Below are positions 1 through 8,600 of a stretch of 64,000 nucleotides of DNA, piece after piece. How positions within the stretch are numbered: the first letter of the stretch is position 1; each line of letters opens with the position of its first letter. The notes beneath the pieces are model-generated. The model searched no databases and was not told where the DNA came from. It saw only the letters and a program-made list of their open reading frames with translations. The position numbers were made by a program, and so were the translations under genes. Source of the stretch: Pseudomonas oryzihabitans (lineage in GTDB: Bacteria > Pseudomonadota > Gammaproteobacteria > Pseudomonadales > Pseudomonadaceae); contig NZ_CP102428.1 in the NCBI RefSeq assembly GCF_024652905.1, positions 4,386,001 through 4,450,000 of the forward strand, in the 5' to 3' direction.

Positions 1-221
1 AGCTTGGTCACCGAGGCGATGGGGGCGACCTGATCGGGATTCTGGGAAAAGAGCACCTGATTGGTCTTGAGGTCCACGACCAGGGCGTGGTTCGAGGCCA
101 GGCGCTGGGCGGTGGCGGCAGCCGCAGCCTTGACCTTCGGTGGGGTCTGGGCCAGGACGGCCGGACTCAGCCCGACCAAGCCAGCCAGCAACAAGCCGGC
201 GAGTTGATGACAGATCTTCAC
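1..221 (-). CDS. pbpG: D-alanyl-D-alanine endopeptidase PBP7 (partial, N-terminus)
   Basis: Only the first 73 codons lie in the window; the gene runs off the left edge. A GTG start at 219-221 gives MKICHQLAGLLLAGLVG, a signal peptide ending near AVLAQ, so the product is exported to the periplasm. After an Ala/Lys-rich linker the sequence reads ALVVDLKTNQVLFSQN, then PIASVTKL, where S-V-T-K is the SxxK catalytic serine motif of the peptidase S11 (low-molecular-weight PBP) family. PBP7-type enzymes cleave D-Ala-mDAP crosslinks in peptidoglycan. The SxxN and KTG motifs are outside the window, so PBP7 versus another S11 enzyme rests on the N-terminal similarity alone. Confidence 0.75.
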   Translation of the reverse strand, partial: MKICHQLAGLLLAGLVGLSPAVLAQTPPKVKAAAAATAQRLASNHALVVDLKTNQVLFSQNPDQVAPIASVTK

Positions 222-427
222 GGTAGCAGCTCTCAAAGGGGGCGGAATTAGAACAACCGCGAACGGCAATGCCCCTTGCAGATCAAGGACATTGCTCAGA
301 GATTTCACGTCTTTTATCACCCGGAATGTCGGCTGGGAATCCGACAGGAGAGCTTTTTACACAGCGCGCTGGCAAAAAGTCACAATTAGTTGCAGATGGG
401 CGACGAACGGCAGGGATGGCGGAGCGA

Positions 428-456
428 AAGGGCGCCCGAGAAGGCTCGGACGCCTT
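428..456 (-). terminator. Probable intrinsic terminator of the CoA-transferase gene
   Basis: Just past the stop codon at 462 the minus strand can form a stem between 445-454 and 431-440 (GGCGTCCGAG with CTCGGGCGCC, one mismatch) with a 4-base loop. The following T-tract is short (CTTTCG), so termination may be inefficient. Confidence 0.5.
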
Positions 457-461
457 GCCTT

Positions 462-1997
462 TCAGTCGTGGGCTTCCTGAGCGGCGGGGCCGAGCATGCT
501 GCCGGTGACCAGATAGCGCTCGTGCCAGGCCAGGGCCTCGGGCAGCAGGTGCGGGGTGTGCTTGCCATGGCTGCCGGCCAGGGCGCGCGCGAAGTAGTCC
601 TCCAGTGCCGGGCGGAAGCTGGGGTGCACGCAGTGTTCGAGGATGGCCCGGGCGCGCTGCTTGGGGCTGAGCATGCGCAGGTCGGCCAAGCCTTGGTCGG
701 TGACGATTACCGAGACATCGTGCTCGGTATGGTCGACGTGGCTGACCATGGGCACCAGGGTCGAGATCAGCCCGTTCTTGGCCGTGCTCGGCGCCATGAA
801 CACCGACAGATAGGCATTGCGGGCGAAGTCGCCGGAGCCGCCGATGCCGTTCATCATCCCCGTACCCATCTGGTGGGTGGAGTTGACGTTGCCATAGAGG
901 TCGGCTTCGAGCATGCCGTTCAGAGCGATGCAGCCCAGACGGCGCACCAGTTCCGGATGATTGCTCACCCCCTGTTGGCGCAGGATGATGCGCTGGCGCA
1001 GCGCTTCGGCGTGCTCGAGGAAGCGCTCGATGCCCGCCGGACTCAGGGAGAAGGACGTCGCCGAAGCCAGTTCCATCTTGCCGCTGATGAGCAGTTCCAG
1101 CATGCCGTCCTGGATCACCTCGGTGAAGGCGGTCAGCCCTTCGAATTCGCTCTCGGCCAGGCCCTGCATGAAGGCGTTGGCGATGTTGCCGACCCCCGAC
1201 TGGATCGGCAGCAGGTTGGCCGGGATACGACCCTGACGGACCTCGAAGCGGAGAAAGTCCAGCAGGTGCGCGGCGATGGCCTGGGAGGCAGCGTCGGGGG
1301 CCTTGAACGGGCTGTTGCGATCGGGGGCATCGGTCTCCACCACGGCCACTACCTTGTCCAGCGGCACCTCCAGGTAGGGCGAGCCGATGCGGTCGCCGGG
1401 GTGCGCCAGTGGAATCGGCGTGCGGTGGGGCGGCAGGGCGCCGTCGGTGTAGATGTCGTGCATGCCGTCCAGGGCATCGGGCTGCCAGCGATTGACCTCC
1501 AGGATCACCGCATCGGCCATGTCCAGCCAGGTCTTGTTGTTGCCCACCGAGGAAGAGGGCACCAGCAGACCGTCTTCGCGGATCGCGGCGATCTCCACCA
1601 CCGCCACGTCGATCTTGCCGAAGAAGCCATAGCGCACCTTTTCCGCCAGTTGGCCCAGGTGGATGTCCATGTAATCCAGGCCGCCGGCGTTGATGCGGCT
1701 GCGCAGCTCCGGATCGGACTGGAAGGGCACCCGCAACTCGATGCCATCGACCCGCGCCAGGGCACCGTCCAGCTCCGGTGCGGTGGAGGCACCGGTCAAC
1801 ACCTTGATGCGAAAGGGCTCGCCGGCGCCATGGCTGGCGGTGATGCGCTGGGCCAGGGCGCCGGGCACGGCCTTGGGATAACCGGCCCCGGTGAAACCGC
1901 TCATGCCCACGGTCATGCCGTGACGGATGAACTGCGCGGCCTGCTCGGCGCTCTGGCGCTTGGCGGCGAAACCGGGATGGCGAATACGGTGGGACAT
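462..1997 (-). CDS. Acetyl-CoA hydrolase / succinyl-CoA:acetate CoA-transferase
   Basis: This is a 511-residue cytoplasmic enzyme of the acetyl-CoA hydrolase/CoA-transferase family (AarC/YgfH/ScpC type), which moves CoA between acyl-CoA and acetate. Two CoA-transferase domains are visible. The N-terminal half opens with a GMTVGMSGFTGAGYPKAVP segment. The C-terminal half contains FTEVIQDGMLELL, whose Glu is the expected catalytic residue that forms the glutamyl-CoA thioester, followed by the glycine loop NGIGGSGDFARNA that binds CoA. The ATG at 1997 was chosen over an in-frame start 30 bases upstream because AGAGG sits six bases before it. It is monocistronic by layout. The exact acyl donor (succinyl-CoA versus plain hydrolysis) cannot be told from sequence. 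Confidence 0.85.
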   Translation of the reverse strand: MSHRIRHPGFAAKRQSAEQAAQFIRHGMTVGMSGFTGAGYPKAVPGALAQRITASHGAGEPFRIKVLTGASTAPELDGALARVDGIELRVPFQSDPELRSRINAGGLDYMDIHLGQLAEKVRYGFFGKIDVAVVEIAAIREDGLLVPSSSVGNNKTWLDMADAVILEVNRWQPDALDGMHDIYTDGALPPHRTPIPLAHPGDRIGSPYLEVPLDKVVAVVETDAPDRNSPFKAPDAASQAIAAHLLDFLRFEVRQGRIPANLLPIQSGVGNIANAFMQGLAESEFEGLTAFTEVIQDGMLELLISGKMELASATSFSLSPAGIERFLEHAEALRQRIILRQQGVSNHPELVRRLGCIALNGMLEADLYGNVNSTHQMGTGMMNGIGGSGDFARNAYLSVFMAPSTAKNGLISTLVPMVSHVDHTEHDVSVIVTDQGLADLRMLSPKQRARAILEHCVHPSFRPALEDYFARALAGSHGKHTPHLLPEALAWHERYLVTGSMLGPAAQEAHD

Positions 1998-2114
1998 GAC
2001 GACCTCTGCGGGTGTTATCGAAAGCACACTAAGAATGTGGATTCTACGCCGAAGGGATGCTTAGGTCCCTAAGCAAAAGGTCGGGTGAAAGGGAAAATTT
2101 TGGGGGAGTGGGGC

Positions 2115-2217
2115 GTAGGTTGGGTTGAGAAGGCTTTACCGTCGAAGCCCAACGGTGCCTAGTCATTCCAAACATCGGTATTTGTAGGTTGGCGCTGAGC
2201 GCAGCGAAGCCCAACGG
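2115..2217. repeat. Two copies of the GTAGGTTGGG palindromic repeat
   Basis: Two imperfect palindromes at 2115-2155 and 2184-2217 read GTAGGTTGG...GAAGCCCAACGG. The same family recurs at 3012-3045, 5454-5533, 12355-12388, 12697-12729, 36919-37227 (several) and 56534-56566. All lie in intergenic DNA and can fold into hairpins. They behave like a dispersed REP-type element; no coding potential is credible. Confidence 0.8.
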
Positions 2218-2230
2218 ATTAGGGTTGTGG

Positions 2231-2977
2231 GTGCCCTAGCTGTTTATCGTGGTTTGCTGATGCTTTTTTTCGCCCACCCGGGCGAGTCACTTTTGCCAGT
2301 CGCGGCTACGCGCCCCGGACAAAAGTAACCAAAAACGCTGTCCCCACGTTTCGGCCCTCCGCTGCGCTCCGAGTGATTCGCTCCGCTCACCCTTCGGGCC
2401 AGCCAGTAGCTGTTACTCCGCTTCGCTACGTTTCCCTCGCTCCGGCGCCGTGGCAGGGGCACGGCACGAAGGGGCCTCCTGCCCCTCGCGCCTTGCTCGA
2501 CGTCCTGCCTCGCATCCCCGCGCGACCCCTACACTCGGCCTCACTGACGGGGACGGGGCGCAAGCCTGAGGATTCGGCGTTCAGGGGGCGTAGCGTGGAA
2601 AACCGCGCAGCGTTTTCCACTGAGGAGGTAACGCCTATCGCGTGGACAAGGCTGCGCCGTTGTCCACCCTACTGGTTTGCACCGAAGGCATCAGGCGCGC
2701 GAATCGCCCCGTTCAGGAGGGCGAACGCCGGCGTCGTGGAGTGGGTCGAGCCGCATGGATGCGGCGAGAGGCCTAACGGGCCATGGACGGCCCGTGTAGG
2801 CCGACCCCGGAATGGCGCTGGCGTGAGCGGACCTGGAGCGAAGCGGAAGGCCGGATGGTCGGGGCAAGCGTTTTTGCTTACTTTTGTCCGGGGCGCGCAG
2901 CCGCGATTGGCAAAAGTGAGTCGCCCGGGTGGGCGAAACAAAAGTCATCAGCAGACTACGATAAACAGTTAGGGCAC
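2231..2977. repeat. 747-bp element with ~110-bp terminal inverted repeats
   Basis: The left arm (2231-2339) and right arm (2867-2977) are near-identical inverted copies, sharing GTGCCCTA, CTGTTTATCGT, TGCTGATG, CGCCCACCCGGGCGA, CACTTTTGCCA and CGCCCCGGACAAAAGTAA in order. The 527-bp interior is GC-rich and includes the short palindromes GTGGAAAACCGCGCAGCGTTTTCCAC and GTGGACAAGGCTGCGCCGTTGTCCAC. Short ORFs across it in several frames look spurious, and no transposase is present. From memory, similar sequence is scattered through Pseudomonas genomes, often misannotated as small hypothetical proteins. It could be a non-autonomous mobile element (MITE-like) or a large structured repeat. The whole 1998-3066 gap is made up of this element and flanking small repeats. 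Confidence 0.7.
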
Positions 2978-3011
2978 AGGTAAGCCCAGGCAGAAGACCA
3001 AACTCCGCAAT

Positions 3012-3045
3012 GTTGGGCTTCGCTGTCGCTCAACCCAACCTACGG
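3012..3045. repeat. GTTGGGCTTCG palindromic repeat
   Basis: A single copy of the dispersed palindrome (GTTGGGCTTCGCTGTCGCTC...CCAACCTACGG) lies between the large inverted-repeat element and the 3' end of the anion transporter gene. It could act as a transcription end signal for that gene. Confidence 0.75.
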
Positions 3046-3066
3046 TGCTCCGTCCGGGCCTCCGCC

Positions 3067-4518
3067 TCACGCCACCATCATGATCCACGGCACCCCGATC
3101 CCCAGCAGCACCAGCAGGAACAGCGCGCCGAAAATGGTTCCCAGTCGCCAGTAGTCGGCGCTGGGCAGGTAGCCGCTGCCGTAGTACACCGGACTCGGCC
3201 CGGTGCCATAGGGGGTGATGATCCCCATCAACCCCAGCGAGGTGCCCAGCAGCAGGGCGAATACCGGCAGGTCGATGCCGGGGATGCCCATGCCGGCGGC
3301 CAGCATCACCGGCAGCAGCGCGGTGGTGTGGGCGGTGGAACTGGCGAACAGGTAGTGGGCGAGATAGAACACCGTTACCAGTACCACCATGGCGGTGCCG
3401 GCGTGGAAGCCGCCCAGGTGGCCGGCGACCCACTGGCCGAACCAGGCGACGAAGCCGACCCGGGTCAGGCCGTCGGCCAGGGCCACCAGGGTGGCAAACC
3501 AGGCGAAGGTGTTCCAGGCGGCCTTGTTGCCCAAGGCATCGTTCCAGGTGATGACCTTGAGCAGCAGCATCAGCACGATGACCAGGATCCCCACCAACGC
3601 CGGGTCGGCCCAGGCGGCGCCAAAGATCCACAGCGCCAGGGCGCCGATCACCAGGGCCAGCAGCAGCTTTTCATCGCGTGTCAGCGGGCCGAGCGCGGCC
3701 AGTTCCTTGGCCGCCCACAGCGGCACCTGGTCGTTGTGCTTGATCTCCGGTGGATACAGCCAGTAGGCCAGCAGCGGCAGCAGGGCCAGCAGCAGGATGC
3801 CCATGGGTGCGGCGGCGATGAACCACTGGCCCCAGCTGATGTGCACCTGGGCGGTCTTCTCGATCAGGGCGGCGGCCAGCAGGTTGGGCGCCAGGGCAGT
3901 GAGGAACAGGGTACTGGTGACGCAGGTGGAGGAGATCGCCACCCACATCAGGTAGGAGCCGATGCGCCGCGCGCTGGGGTCGTTGGGCTTGGAATCGTAG
4001 AGCAGCGGCAGGTTGCGGATCACCGGGTAGACGGTGCCACCGCTGCGCGCGGTGTTGGACGGGGTGAAGGGGGCCAGGGCCAGATCGGCCAGCATCACCG
4101 CGTAGCCCAGGGTCAGGGTCCGGCGACCCATGGCCTTGACCAGCAGCAGGGCGATTCGCCGCCCGAGTCCGGTCTTCTCATAGCCCAGGGCGAACATGAA
4201 GGCACTGAAGATCAGCCAGACGGTGTTATTGGAAAAGCCCGCCAGACCCCATTTCAGTGCCTCCTGGGGCGCGCGAAAGCCCGGTGTCGCCAGTTGCGCC
4301 GGGCTGAACAGCACCCAGGGCGCCAGCAGGGCCGCCAGGGCTACCCCGATCAGGCCGATCACCGCGCCGGGCAGGGGTTCGAGGATCAGCCCCACCACCA
4401 CCCCGGCGAAGAGGGCGAAGTACAGCCAGGCGTGAGCGGGCAGGCCCTCCGGTGCGGGCAGCAGCGCCAGCAGTCCGGTGACGGCGAGGGGCAGCAGGAA
4501 TTTCCAGGTGGTACGCAT
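3067..4518 (-). CDS. DASS-family (SLC13) anion:sodium symporter
   Basis: This is a 483-residue inner-membrane protein with about 12 hydrophobic segments. The family (divalent anion:Na+ symporters; CitT, YbhI, SodiT1) imports dicarboxylates, 2-oxoglutarate, citrate or sulfate. Family marks are the first Ser-Asn-Thr substrate motif in [18 protein letters not shown], a second related loop near [16 protein letters not shown], and the C-terminal [20 protein letters not shown], which is highly conserved in plant and bacterial 2-oxoglutarate/malate translocators. The YPVIRNLP and YGSGY segments favour a carboxylate rather than sulfate substrate, but this is inference. It stands alone, with repeats downstream and a 315-bp gap upstream. 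Confidence 0.85.
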   Translation of the reverse strand: MRTTWKFLLPLAVTGLLALLPAPEGLPAHAWLYFALFAGVVVGLILEPLPGAVIGLIGVALAALLAPWVLFSPAQLATPGFRAPQEALKWGLAGFSNNTVWLIFSAFMFALGYEKTGLGRRIALLLVKAMGRRTLTLGYAVMLADLALAPFTPSNTARSGGTVYPVIRNLPLLYDSKPNDPSARRIGSYLMWVAISSTCVTSTLFLTALAPNLLAAALIEKTAQVHISWGQWFIAAAPMGILLLALLPLLAYWLYPPEIKHNDQVPLWAAKELAALGPLTRDEKLLLALVIGALALWIFGAAWADPALVGILVIVLMLLLKVITWNDALGNKAAWNTFAWFATLVALADGLTRVGFVAWFGQWVAGHLGGFHAGTAMVVLVTVFYLAHYLFASSTAHTTALLPVMLAAGMGIPGIDLPVFALLLGTSLGLMGIITPYGTGPSPVYYGSGYLPSADYWRLGTIFGALFLLVLLGIGVPWIMMVA

Positions 4519-4833
4519 CGGGCGCTCGCAGATTCCGGTGGTCTCGGGAAACCGGCCTGGGCCGGGATGGCTGACGACGGACAGGACACTGGCCGTGAGG
4601 ACAAGATGCCATCAGCGGCAGCAAGCTTTGCAAAGGTCGAGCGCCTTTCCCAGCGTGCTGGCCGTGGTCATTCGTCGCAGTCCTGCGGTCTCAGGTTCCC
4701 TGAAGGCATTCTTTCGCTATCGAGAATGACTTGCAACAACGCGAAGGCGCCGTTCGCTGGCGATTGCGCCCGTCGCTCACCTCGGCGAACAATCGGACTT
4801 TCCGCCAACCATAACAACACGAGGATGACCGCC
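4519..4833. other. Intergenic region between divergent transporter and carbonic anhydrase genes
   Basis: These 315 bp separate the starts of two divergent genes, so they must hold both promoters. I see no convincing -10/-35 pair, hairpin or repeat. A stretch near 4715-4740 (TATCGAGAATGACTTGC) faintly resembles a Fur half-site but is too degenerate to call. Confidence 0.4.
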
Positions 4834-5358
4834 ATGAAGTACCGCCTGGGAGAACACCGCGTCGACGCCCATCCGCACAGCTGGGTCGCGCCTACCGCCG
4901 CGGTGATCGGCAAGGTGCGCCTGGATGAAGGCGCCAGCGTCTGGTTTGGCGCGGTGCTGCGCGGTGACAACGAACTGATCCACATCGGCCCCGATAGCAA
5001 CGTGCAGGACGGCGCCGTGCTGCACACCGATCCCGGCTCGCCGCTGACCCTGGGGCGCGGCGTCACCGTGGGGCACCAGGCCATGCTGCATGGCTGCGAG
5101 ATCGGCGACGGCAGCCTGATCGGCATCCACGCGGTGGTGCTCAACGGCGCGCGCATCGGGCGCAACTGCCTGGTGGGCGCCAATGCCCTGGTCACCGAGA
5201 ACGCGGTGATCCCCGATGGCTCCCTGGTGCTCGGCTCGCCGGCCAAGGTGGTGCGTACCCTGAGCGACGCCCAGCAGGCGCAGCTGGCGGCCAATGCTCA
5301 GGTCTATGTGGCCAATGCGCGACGCTACCTGGAGGAGTTGTTCGAGCAGGGGGAGTAG
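4834..5358 (+). CDS. Gamma-class carbonic anhydrase family protein
   Basis: A 174-residue left-handed beta-helix protein of the gamma carbonic anhydrase family (YrdA/PaaY/CaiE group). Hexapeptide repeats run through most of the chain. The three zinc-ligand histidines are in place: one in AVLHTDPG and two in [10 protein letters not shown]. The C-terminal segment [11 protein letters not shown] precedes the usual terminal helix. The ATG at 4834 is preferred over one at 4825 because GAGG at 4821-4824 is nine bases from the former and touches the latter. Family members hydrate CO2 reversibly or are inactive structural paralogues; the intact His triad argues for metal binding but does not prove activity. 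Confidence 0.88.
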   Translation: MKYRLGEHRVDAHPHSWVAPTAAVIGKVRLDEGASVWFGAVLRGDNELIHIGPDSNVQDGAVLHTDPGSPLTLGRGVTVGHQAMLHGCEIGDGSLIGIHAVVLNGARIGRNCLVGANALVTENAVIPDGSLVLGSPAKVVRTLSDAQQAQLAANAQVYVANARRYLEELFEQGE

Positions 5359-5400
5359 GGGGCAGTGGGTTGGCGGTAGTGACATAAGGGGGCACCGGAC

Positions 5401-5635
5401 CACCCCCTCTCCCTCCGGGAGAGGGCTGGGGTGAGGGGGAGGTGCCAAAGCCTGTTGGGCTTCGCTGCGCTCAACCCAACCTACGACGATTCCCGTAGGT
5501 TGGGTTGAGACGGCTCCATCGTCGAAGCCCAACACTGGCTGCGTAGCGTGAAAAACGGCGCAGCCTTTTCTATATGACCATCGCTGCCGGGCGCGCCCTC
5601 ACCCCAACCCTCTCCCGAGGGGGGCTATCCGAGCA
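5401..5635. repeat. Cluster of dispersed intergenic repeats
   Basis: The 313-bp gap 5359-5671 is filled with repeats. A CCCTCTCCCTCCGGGAGAGGG palindrome with trailing TGAGGG lies at about 5401-5440. Two head-to-head copies of the GTAGGTTGGG palindrome occupy 5454-5533. A partial GTAGCG...CGCAGCCTTTTC piece lies near 5541-5570, and an inverted CTCACCCCAACCCTCTCCCG piece near 5599-5622. No gene is evident. The block separates the convergent carbonic anhydrase and YjiK genes and may help terminate both. Confidence 0.75.
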
Positions 5636-5671
5636 GGCGCCGGACCGCCTTGGCCGCGATGAGCTTCTACC

Positions 5672-6595
5672 TCACGGCTTCTCGAAGCGATAGAACAGAT
5701 TCGGCTCGCTGACCACATACAGCCGGCCCTGGTCGTCCATGGCCACGCCCTCGGCCTGGGGCACGCTGCGGCTCAGGCCGTGCTGGCCGCGCAGCAATGA
5801 CAGGGAGCTGATCGGCTTGCCGTCGTCATCCAGCTCCAGTACCAGCCGCGACTGATCGGAGAGCGCCAGCAGATGTCCGGTGCCAGGGTCGAATTGCAGG
5901 CTGGAGAGATCACGCACGAACAGGCGGCGGTCACGCTTGGGGTCGCTGCGCAGCGACAAGGCCTGCAGGCCCTCGAAGGCTTCGCTGCCCAGGCCGTCGA
6001 TCTCGTAGATGCGTACCGGATCGCTTTCCTTGGCGACGAAGAAGCGCTCGCGGGCCGCGTCGTAGGCCAGGCCTTCGTTGCCGCGGTTGTCGCTTTCCAC
6101 ATCGCTCAGGCTGAAGGGATGACTGACCTGGCGGTCGTCGATGTCCACCACCTGGGTGTCGGCACCGATTTGTACCCGCACCAGGCGTTGGCGGCGCTCT
6201 TCGCTGATCATGTACACACCCGGCTTGATGTACTCGATAGCTTCCGGATCGCTGAAGCCCTTGAGGTCCACCTGGCGTAGCAGCCGGCCGTTCAGGTCGA
6301 GTTCGAGAAAACGCGCCGGCTTGTTGGTGACGCTGACCAGGGTGCGGCGATCCGGATCGAAGCTCAGCGCCGAGACGTCGGTGATGCCCTCGCCGATGGG
6401 ACGCGCTTCCACGGTGACGCGATAGCTCGGCAGCCACAGCGAGCGGGCCTGCCGACTCTCGGCCTGGAGCTGGCTCTGGACGTTGAACCAGAGGCGCTCG
6501 AACAGCCGGTGCTGCTGGGCCACCAGGGTCAGGGTCAGCAGCAGGGCGGCGCCCAACAGGGCACCCAGAGTGCGCGGGGAAAACAGCGGAAGCAT
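5672..6595 (-). CDS. SdiA-regulated (YjiK-family) beta-propeller protein, copy 1
   Basis: A 307-residue protein with an N-terminal hydrophobic segment (residues 7-26) that acts as a signal anchor or uncleaved signal, followed by a periplasmic domain of the SdiA-regulated family (E. coli YjiK). Family features include DVSALSFDPDRRTLVSVTN, ESDNRGNEGLAYD, LLALSDQSRLVLELD and the end QAEGVAMDDQGRLYVVSEPN, consistent with repeated propeller blades. The biochemical role of the family is unknown; E. coli yjiK responds to the quorum regulator SdiA. AGGA lies eight bases before the ATG. A 70-bp gap separates it from a paralogue upstream in the same direction, so the two are probably cotranscribed. Confidence 0.82.
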   Translation of the reverse strand: MLPLFSPRTLGALLGAALLLTLTLVAQQHRLFERLWFNVQSQLQAESRQARSLWLPSYRVTVEARPIGEGITDVSALSFDPDRRTLVSVTNKPARFLELDLNGRLLRQVDLKGFSDPEAIEYIKPGVYMISEERRQRLVRVQIGADTQVVDIDDRQVSHPFSLSDVESDNRGNEGLAYDAARERFFVAKESDPVRIYEIDGLGSEAFEGLQALSLRSDPKRDRRLFVRDLSSLQFDPGTGHLLALSDQSRLVLELDDDGKPISSLSLLRGQHGLSRSVPQAEGVAMDDQGRLYVVSEPNLFYRFEKP

Positions 6596-6665
6596 CGACA
6601 GGGTCCTGAGGCGGTGATGCCGCGCAGCCTAAGGGCGCCACCCTGAATTCAAGCTGAATAGGCGC

Positions 6666-7571
6666 TCATTGCGCCGCTTTGGACACCTTGTGAAACACGT
6701 GGAAGAGATTGGGTTCACCAATCAGGTAGAGATTGCCGGCCTCATCGAGTGCCACGCCTTCCGGCTGTTCCATGGTCGCCTTGAGGCCGTGCAGACCGTT
6801 TCTGAGGCTGATGAAGCTGACCGGTGCACCTTCCGCGGTCATTTCCACCAGGGTGTGGGACTGATCGGACAGGGCCAGCAGATGACCGGTGCGCGGATCG
6901 ACCGCCACCGCGGAGTAGTCGATCACCAGCTGCTTGAGGGGAAAGGGCTGGAGGGTACCGGTAACGCCGCGGCCGTCGCTGGCCAGGGTAAAGAGGGCGG
7001 CCGGGTCGCGCTCCTTGCTGAGGATCAGGCGTTGGCGCCGTGGATCCCAGGCGATGCCTTCGAAGCCCTTGTTGCCGGCGTCGGGAAAGCCCAGGTCACG
7101 ATGCTCGAAGGTGTTGGCGTCCAGCTCCTGGGTGTCGTCCGCCAGTTGGAACAGCGACAGCCGCCGCTGGCGCTCGTCGACGATGGCCAGGCGCCCGTCT
7201 TCCAGGGCGGTCACGCCTTCCAGGTTGGCGACGTTGCGGATCGGGATGCGCCTGAGGATGTCGCCGGTCAGGCTCAATTGCACCAGGTAGGGCGTATTGC
7301 CGGTGACGGCGAAGAGGGTGCGGGTGCGGGGATCGTAGGTGAGGTCGGAAGTCTCGGCTTCGGCCAGGCCCGGCAGCGGCTTGCCCTGGATCACCGCCTG
7401 GTAGTCCGGCAACCAGACCGCCTGGGCCCGTACTTCCGGCGGCGTGCGGTATTCCTGCCACCAGAGCAGCGCGCGGTCGTTCCAGTGCCAGACGAAGGTG
7501 AGGACGATCAGCACCAGCAGGACGAAGGCGGGGAGGAGGCGGAACAGGATGAGGCGGGGGAGTCTGGACAT
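6666..7571 (-). CDS. SdiA-regulated (YjiK-family) beta-propeller protein, copy 2
   Basis: A 301-residue paralogue of the next gene, with the same build: a membrane segment at residues 8-27 (LFRLLPAFVLLVLIVLTFVW), then TSDLTYDPRTRTLFAVTGN, GNKGFEGIAWD, LLALSDQSHTLVEM and QPEGVALDEAGNLYLIGEPN. The two copies align along their length but differ clearly in residues, so the duplication is not recent. Both would face the periplasm, tethered by the N-terminus. The function is unassigned in the family. It is first in a probable two-gene operon. Confidence 0.82.
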   Translation of the reverse strand: MSRLPRLILFRLLPAFVLLVLIVLTFVWHWNDRALLWWQEYRTPPEVRAQAVWLPDYQAVIQGKPLPGLAEAETSDLTYDPRTRTLFAVTGNTPYLVQLSLTGDILRRIPIRNVANLEGVTALEDGRLAIVDERQRRLSLFQLADDTQELDANTFEHRDLGFPDAGNKGFEGIAWDPRRQRLILSKERDPAALFTLASDGRGVTGTLQPFPLKQLVIDYSAVAVDPRTGHLLALSDQSHTLVEMTAEGAPVSFISLRNGLHGLKATMEQPEGVALDEAGNLYLIGEPNLFHVFHKVSKAAQ

Positions 7572-7710
7572 GCGGGCTCGTACGGCTTCTTGTTATGGCT
7601 TGTCTGCACAGTCGCCGAGCGTAGGCACTTTTCAGGCAAAGCCTAGAGCGTCGTGGCCGTGCCGGTACACCATCGCCAGGCACCCGCCAGGCGACGGTGG
7701 GTGGCGGGGG

Positions 7711-8376
7711 TTATAGCACGCGGGTTTCGAAGCGGCTAACGTCCGGCAGCTCCAGCACCAGTTGATCGCCCACGTTGAGCGGTCCGACACCTACCGGTGT
7801 GCCGGTGAGGATGACGTCACCCGGTTGCAGGGAGAAATGCCCGGCGATGGTCTGGATCAGCGGCAGGATGGGGTTGAGCATGTCGCGGCTGTTGCCGTCC
7901 TGGCGCACCTCGCCGTTGATGGTCAGGCGCACCGGGATGTCGGCCAGATCCTCGAAGGCATCGCCCGGCACGAAGGGCGCGAGCACGCAGGCGCCGTCGA
8001 AGCTCTTGGCGATTTCCCAGGGATAGCCCTTGTCCTTGAGGCGGCTCTGCACGTCTCTCAGGGTCAGGTCCAGGGCGGGGGCGAAGCCGGAGAGGGCGTC
8101 GCGGACTTCCTCTGCCGAAGGCTTCTTCGACAGCGGCTTGCCGATCAGCACGGCGATCTCGGCCTCGTAGTGCACCGAACCCTGGTCGGTGGGAATGGCG
8201 AAGCCGTCCGCCACCGGCACCACGCAGCTGGCCGGCTTGATGAACAGCAGGGGCTCGGTGGGAACCGGGTTGTTCAGCTCCTTGGCGTGTTCGGCATAGT
8301 TGCGGCCGATGCAGACGACCTTGCCCAGGGGGAAGTGGATCTTGGTGCCATCGAGGTACTGGTGCTGATAGGCCAT
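7711..8376 (-). CDS. Fumarylacetoacetate hydrolase (FAH) family protein
   Basis: A 221-residue cytoplasmic enzyme of the FAH superfamily (YcgM/FAHD1 type: acylpyruvase or oxaloacetate decarboxylase/tautomerase). The divalent-metal ligands lie in HYEAEIAVLIG (Glu-x-Glu) and LDLTLRDVQ (Asp). Further signatures are VCIGRNYAEHAKEL at the N-terminus, SFDGACVLAPF, and the C-terminal LQPGDVILTGTPVGVGPL. The ATG at 8376 has AGGAG six bases upstream; a longer reading that starts 84 bases earlier lacks such a site. It is divergent from serA with about 220 bp between the starts. The physiological substrate is not readable from sequence. Confidence 0.88.
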   Translation of the reverse strand: MAYQHQYLDGTKIHFPLGKVVCIGRNYAEHAKELNNPVPTEPLLFIKPASCVVPVADGFAIPTDQGSVHYEAEIAVLIGKPLSKKPSAEEVRDALSGFAPALDLTLRDVQSRLKDKGYPWEIAKSFDGACVLAPFVPGDAFEDLADIPVRLTINGEVRQDGNSRDMLNPILPLIQTIAGHFSLQPGDVILTGTPVGVGPLNVGDQLVLELPDVSRFETRVL

Positions 8377-8600
8377 CTTGTGCTCCTGGTGAGTGGCGTC
8401 TGCTGGCGATCTTAACCAAAAGCGGGCGCCGCGGCGCGTTGCCGGTCGCGAAGTGCTCATGGTCGCCCTGAGAAAGCTTCAGGTCGCAACCGGACCTGCA
8501 TGCGGCGGCTCATGCTAAGATAGCGCCCCCTTTGCCGCTGGCTGAACTGGCCTGCGCCGCGCCGGCATCCTTCTCCCTGGAAACTCTGGATTCAACGCAG

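Noticed and set aside
390-2072. 560-codon open frame on the plus strand
   Set aside because: It is antisense to the CoA-transferase gene, whose protein has clear family motifs. The plus frame gives a His/Gln/Gly-rich, low-complexity translation typical of shadows in GC-rich DNA.
2373-2972. 199-codon and several smaller frames inside the inverted-repeat element
   Set aside because: They are built largely from repeat arms, exist in multiple frames and on both strands, and show no domain.
4714-4740. Fur-like box upstream of the transporter/carbonic anhydrase pair
   Set aside because: Only about two thirds of positions match the consensus and neither gene has an obvious iron link.
3010-4833. 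Long N-terminal extension in frame with the gamma carbonic anhydrase
   Set aside because: It lies antisense to the DASS transporter and has shadow-like composition; the family start and ribosome site are at 4834.
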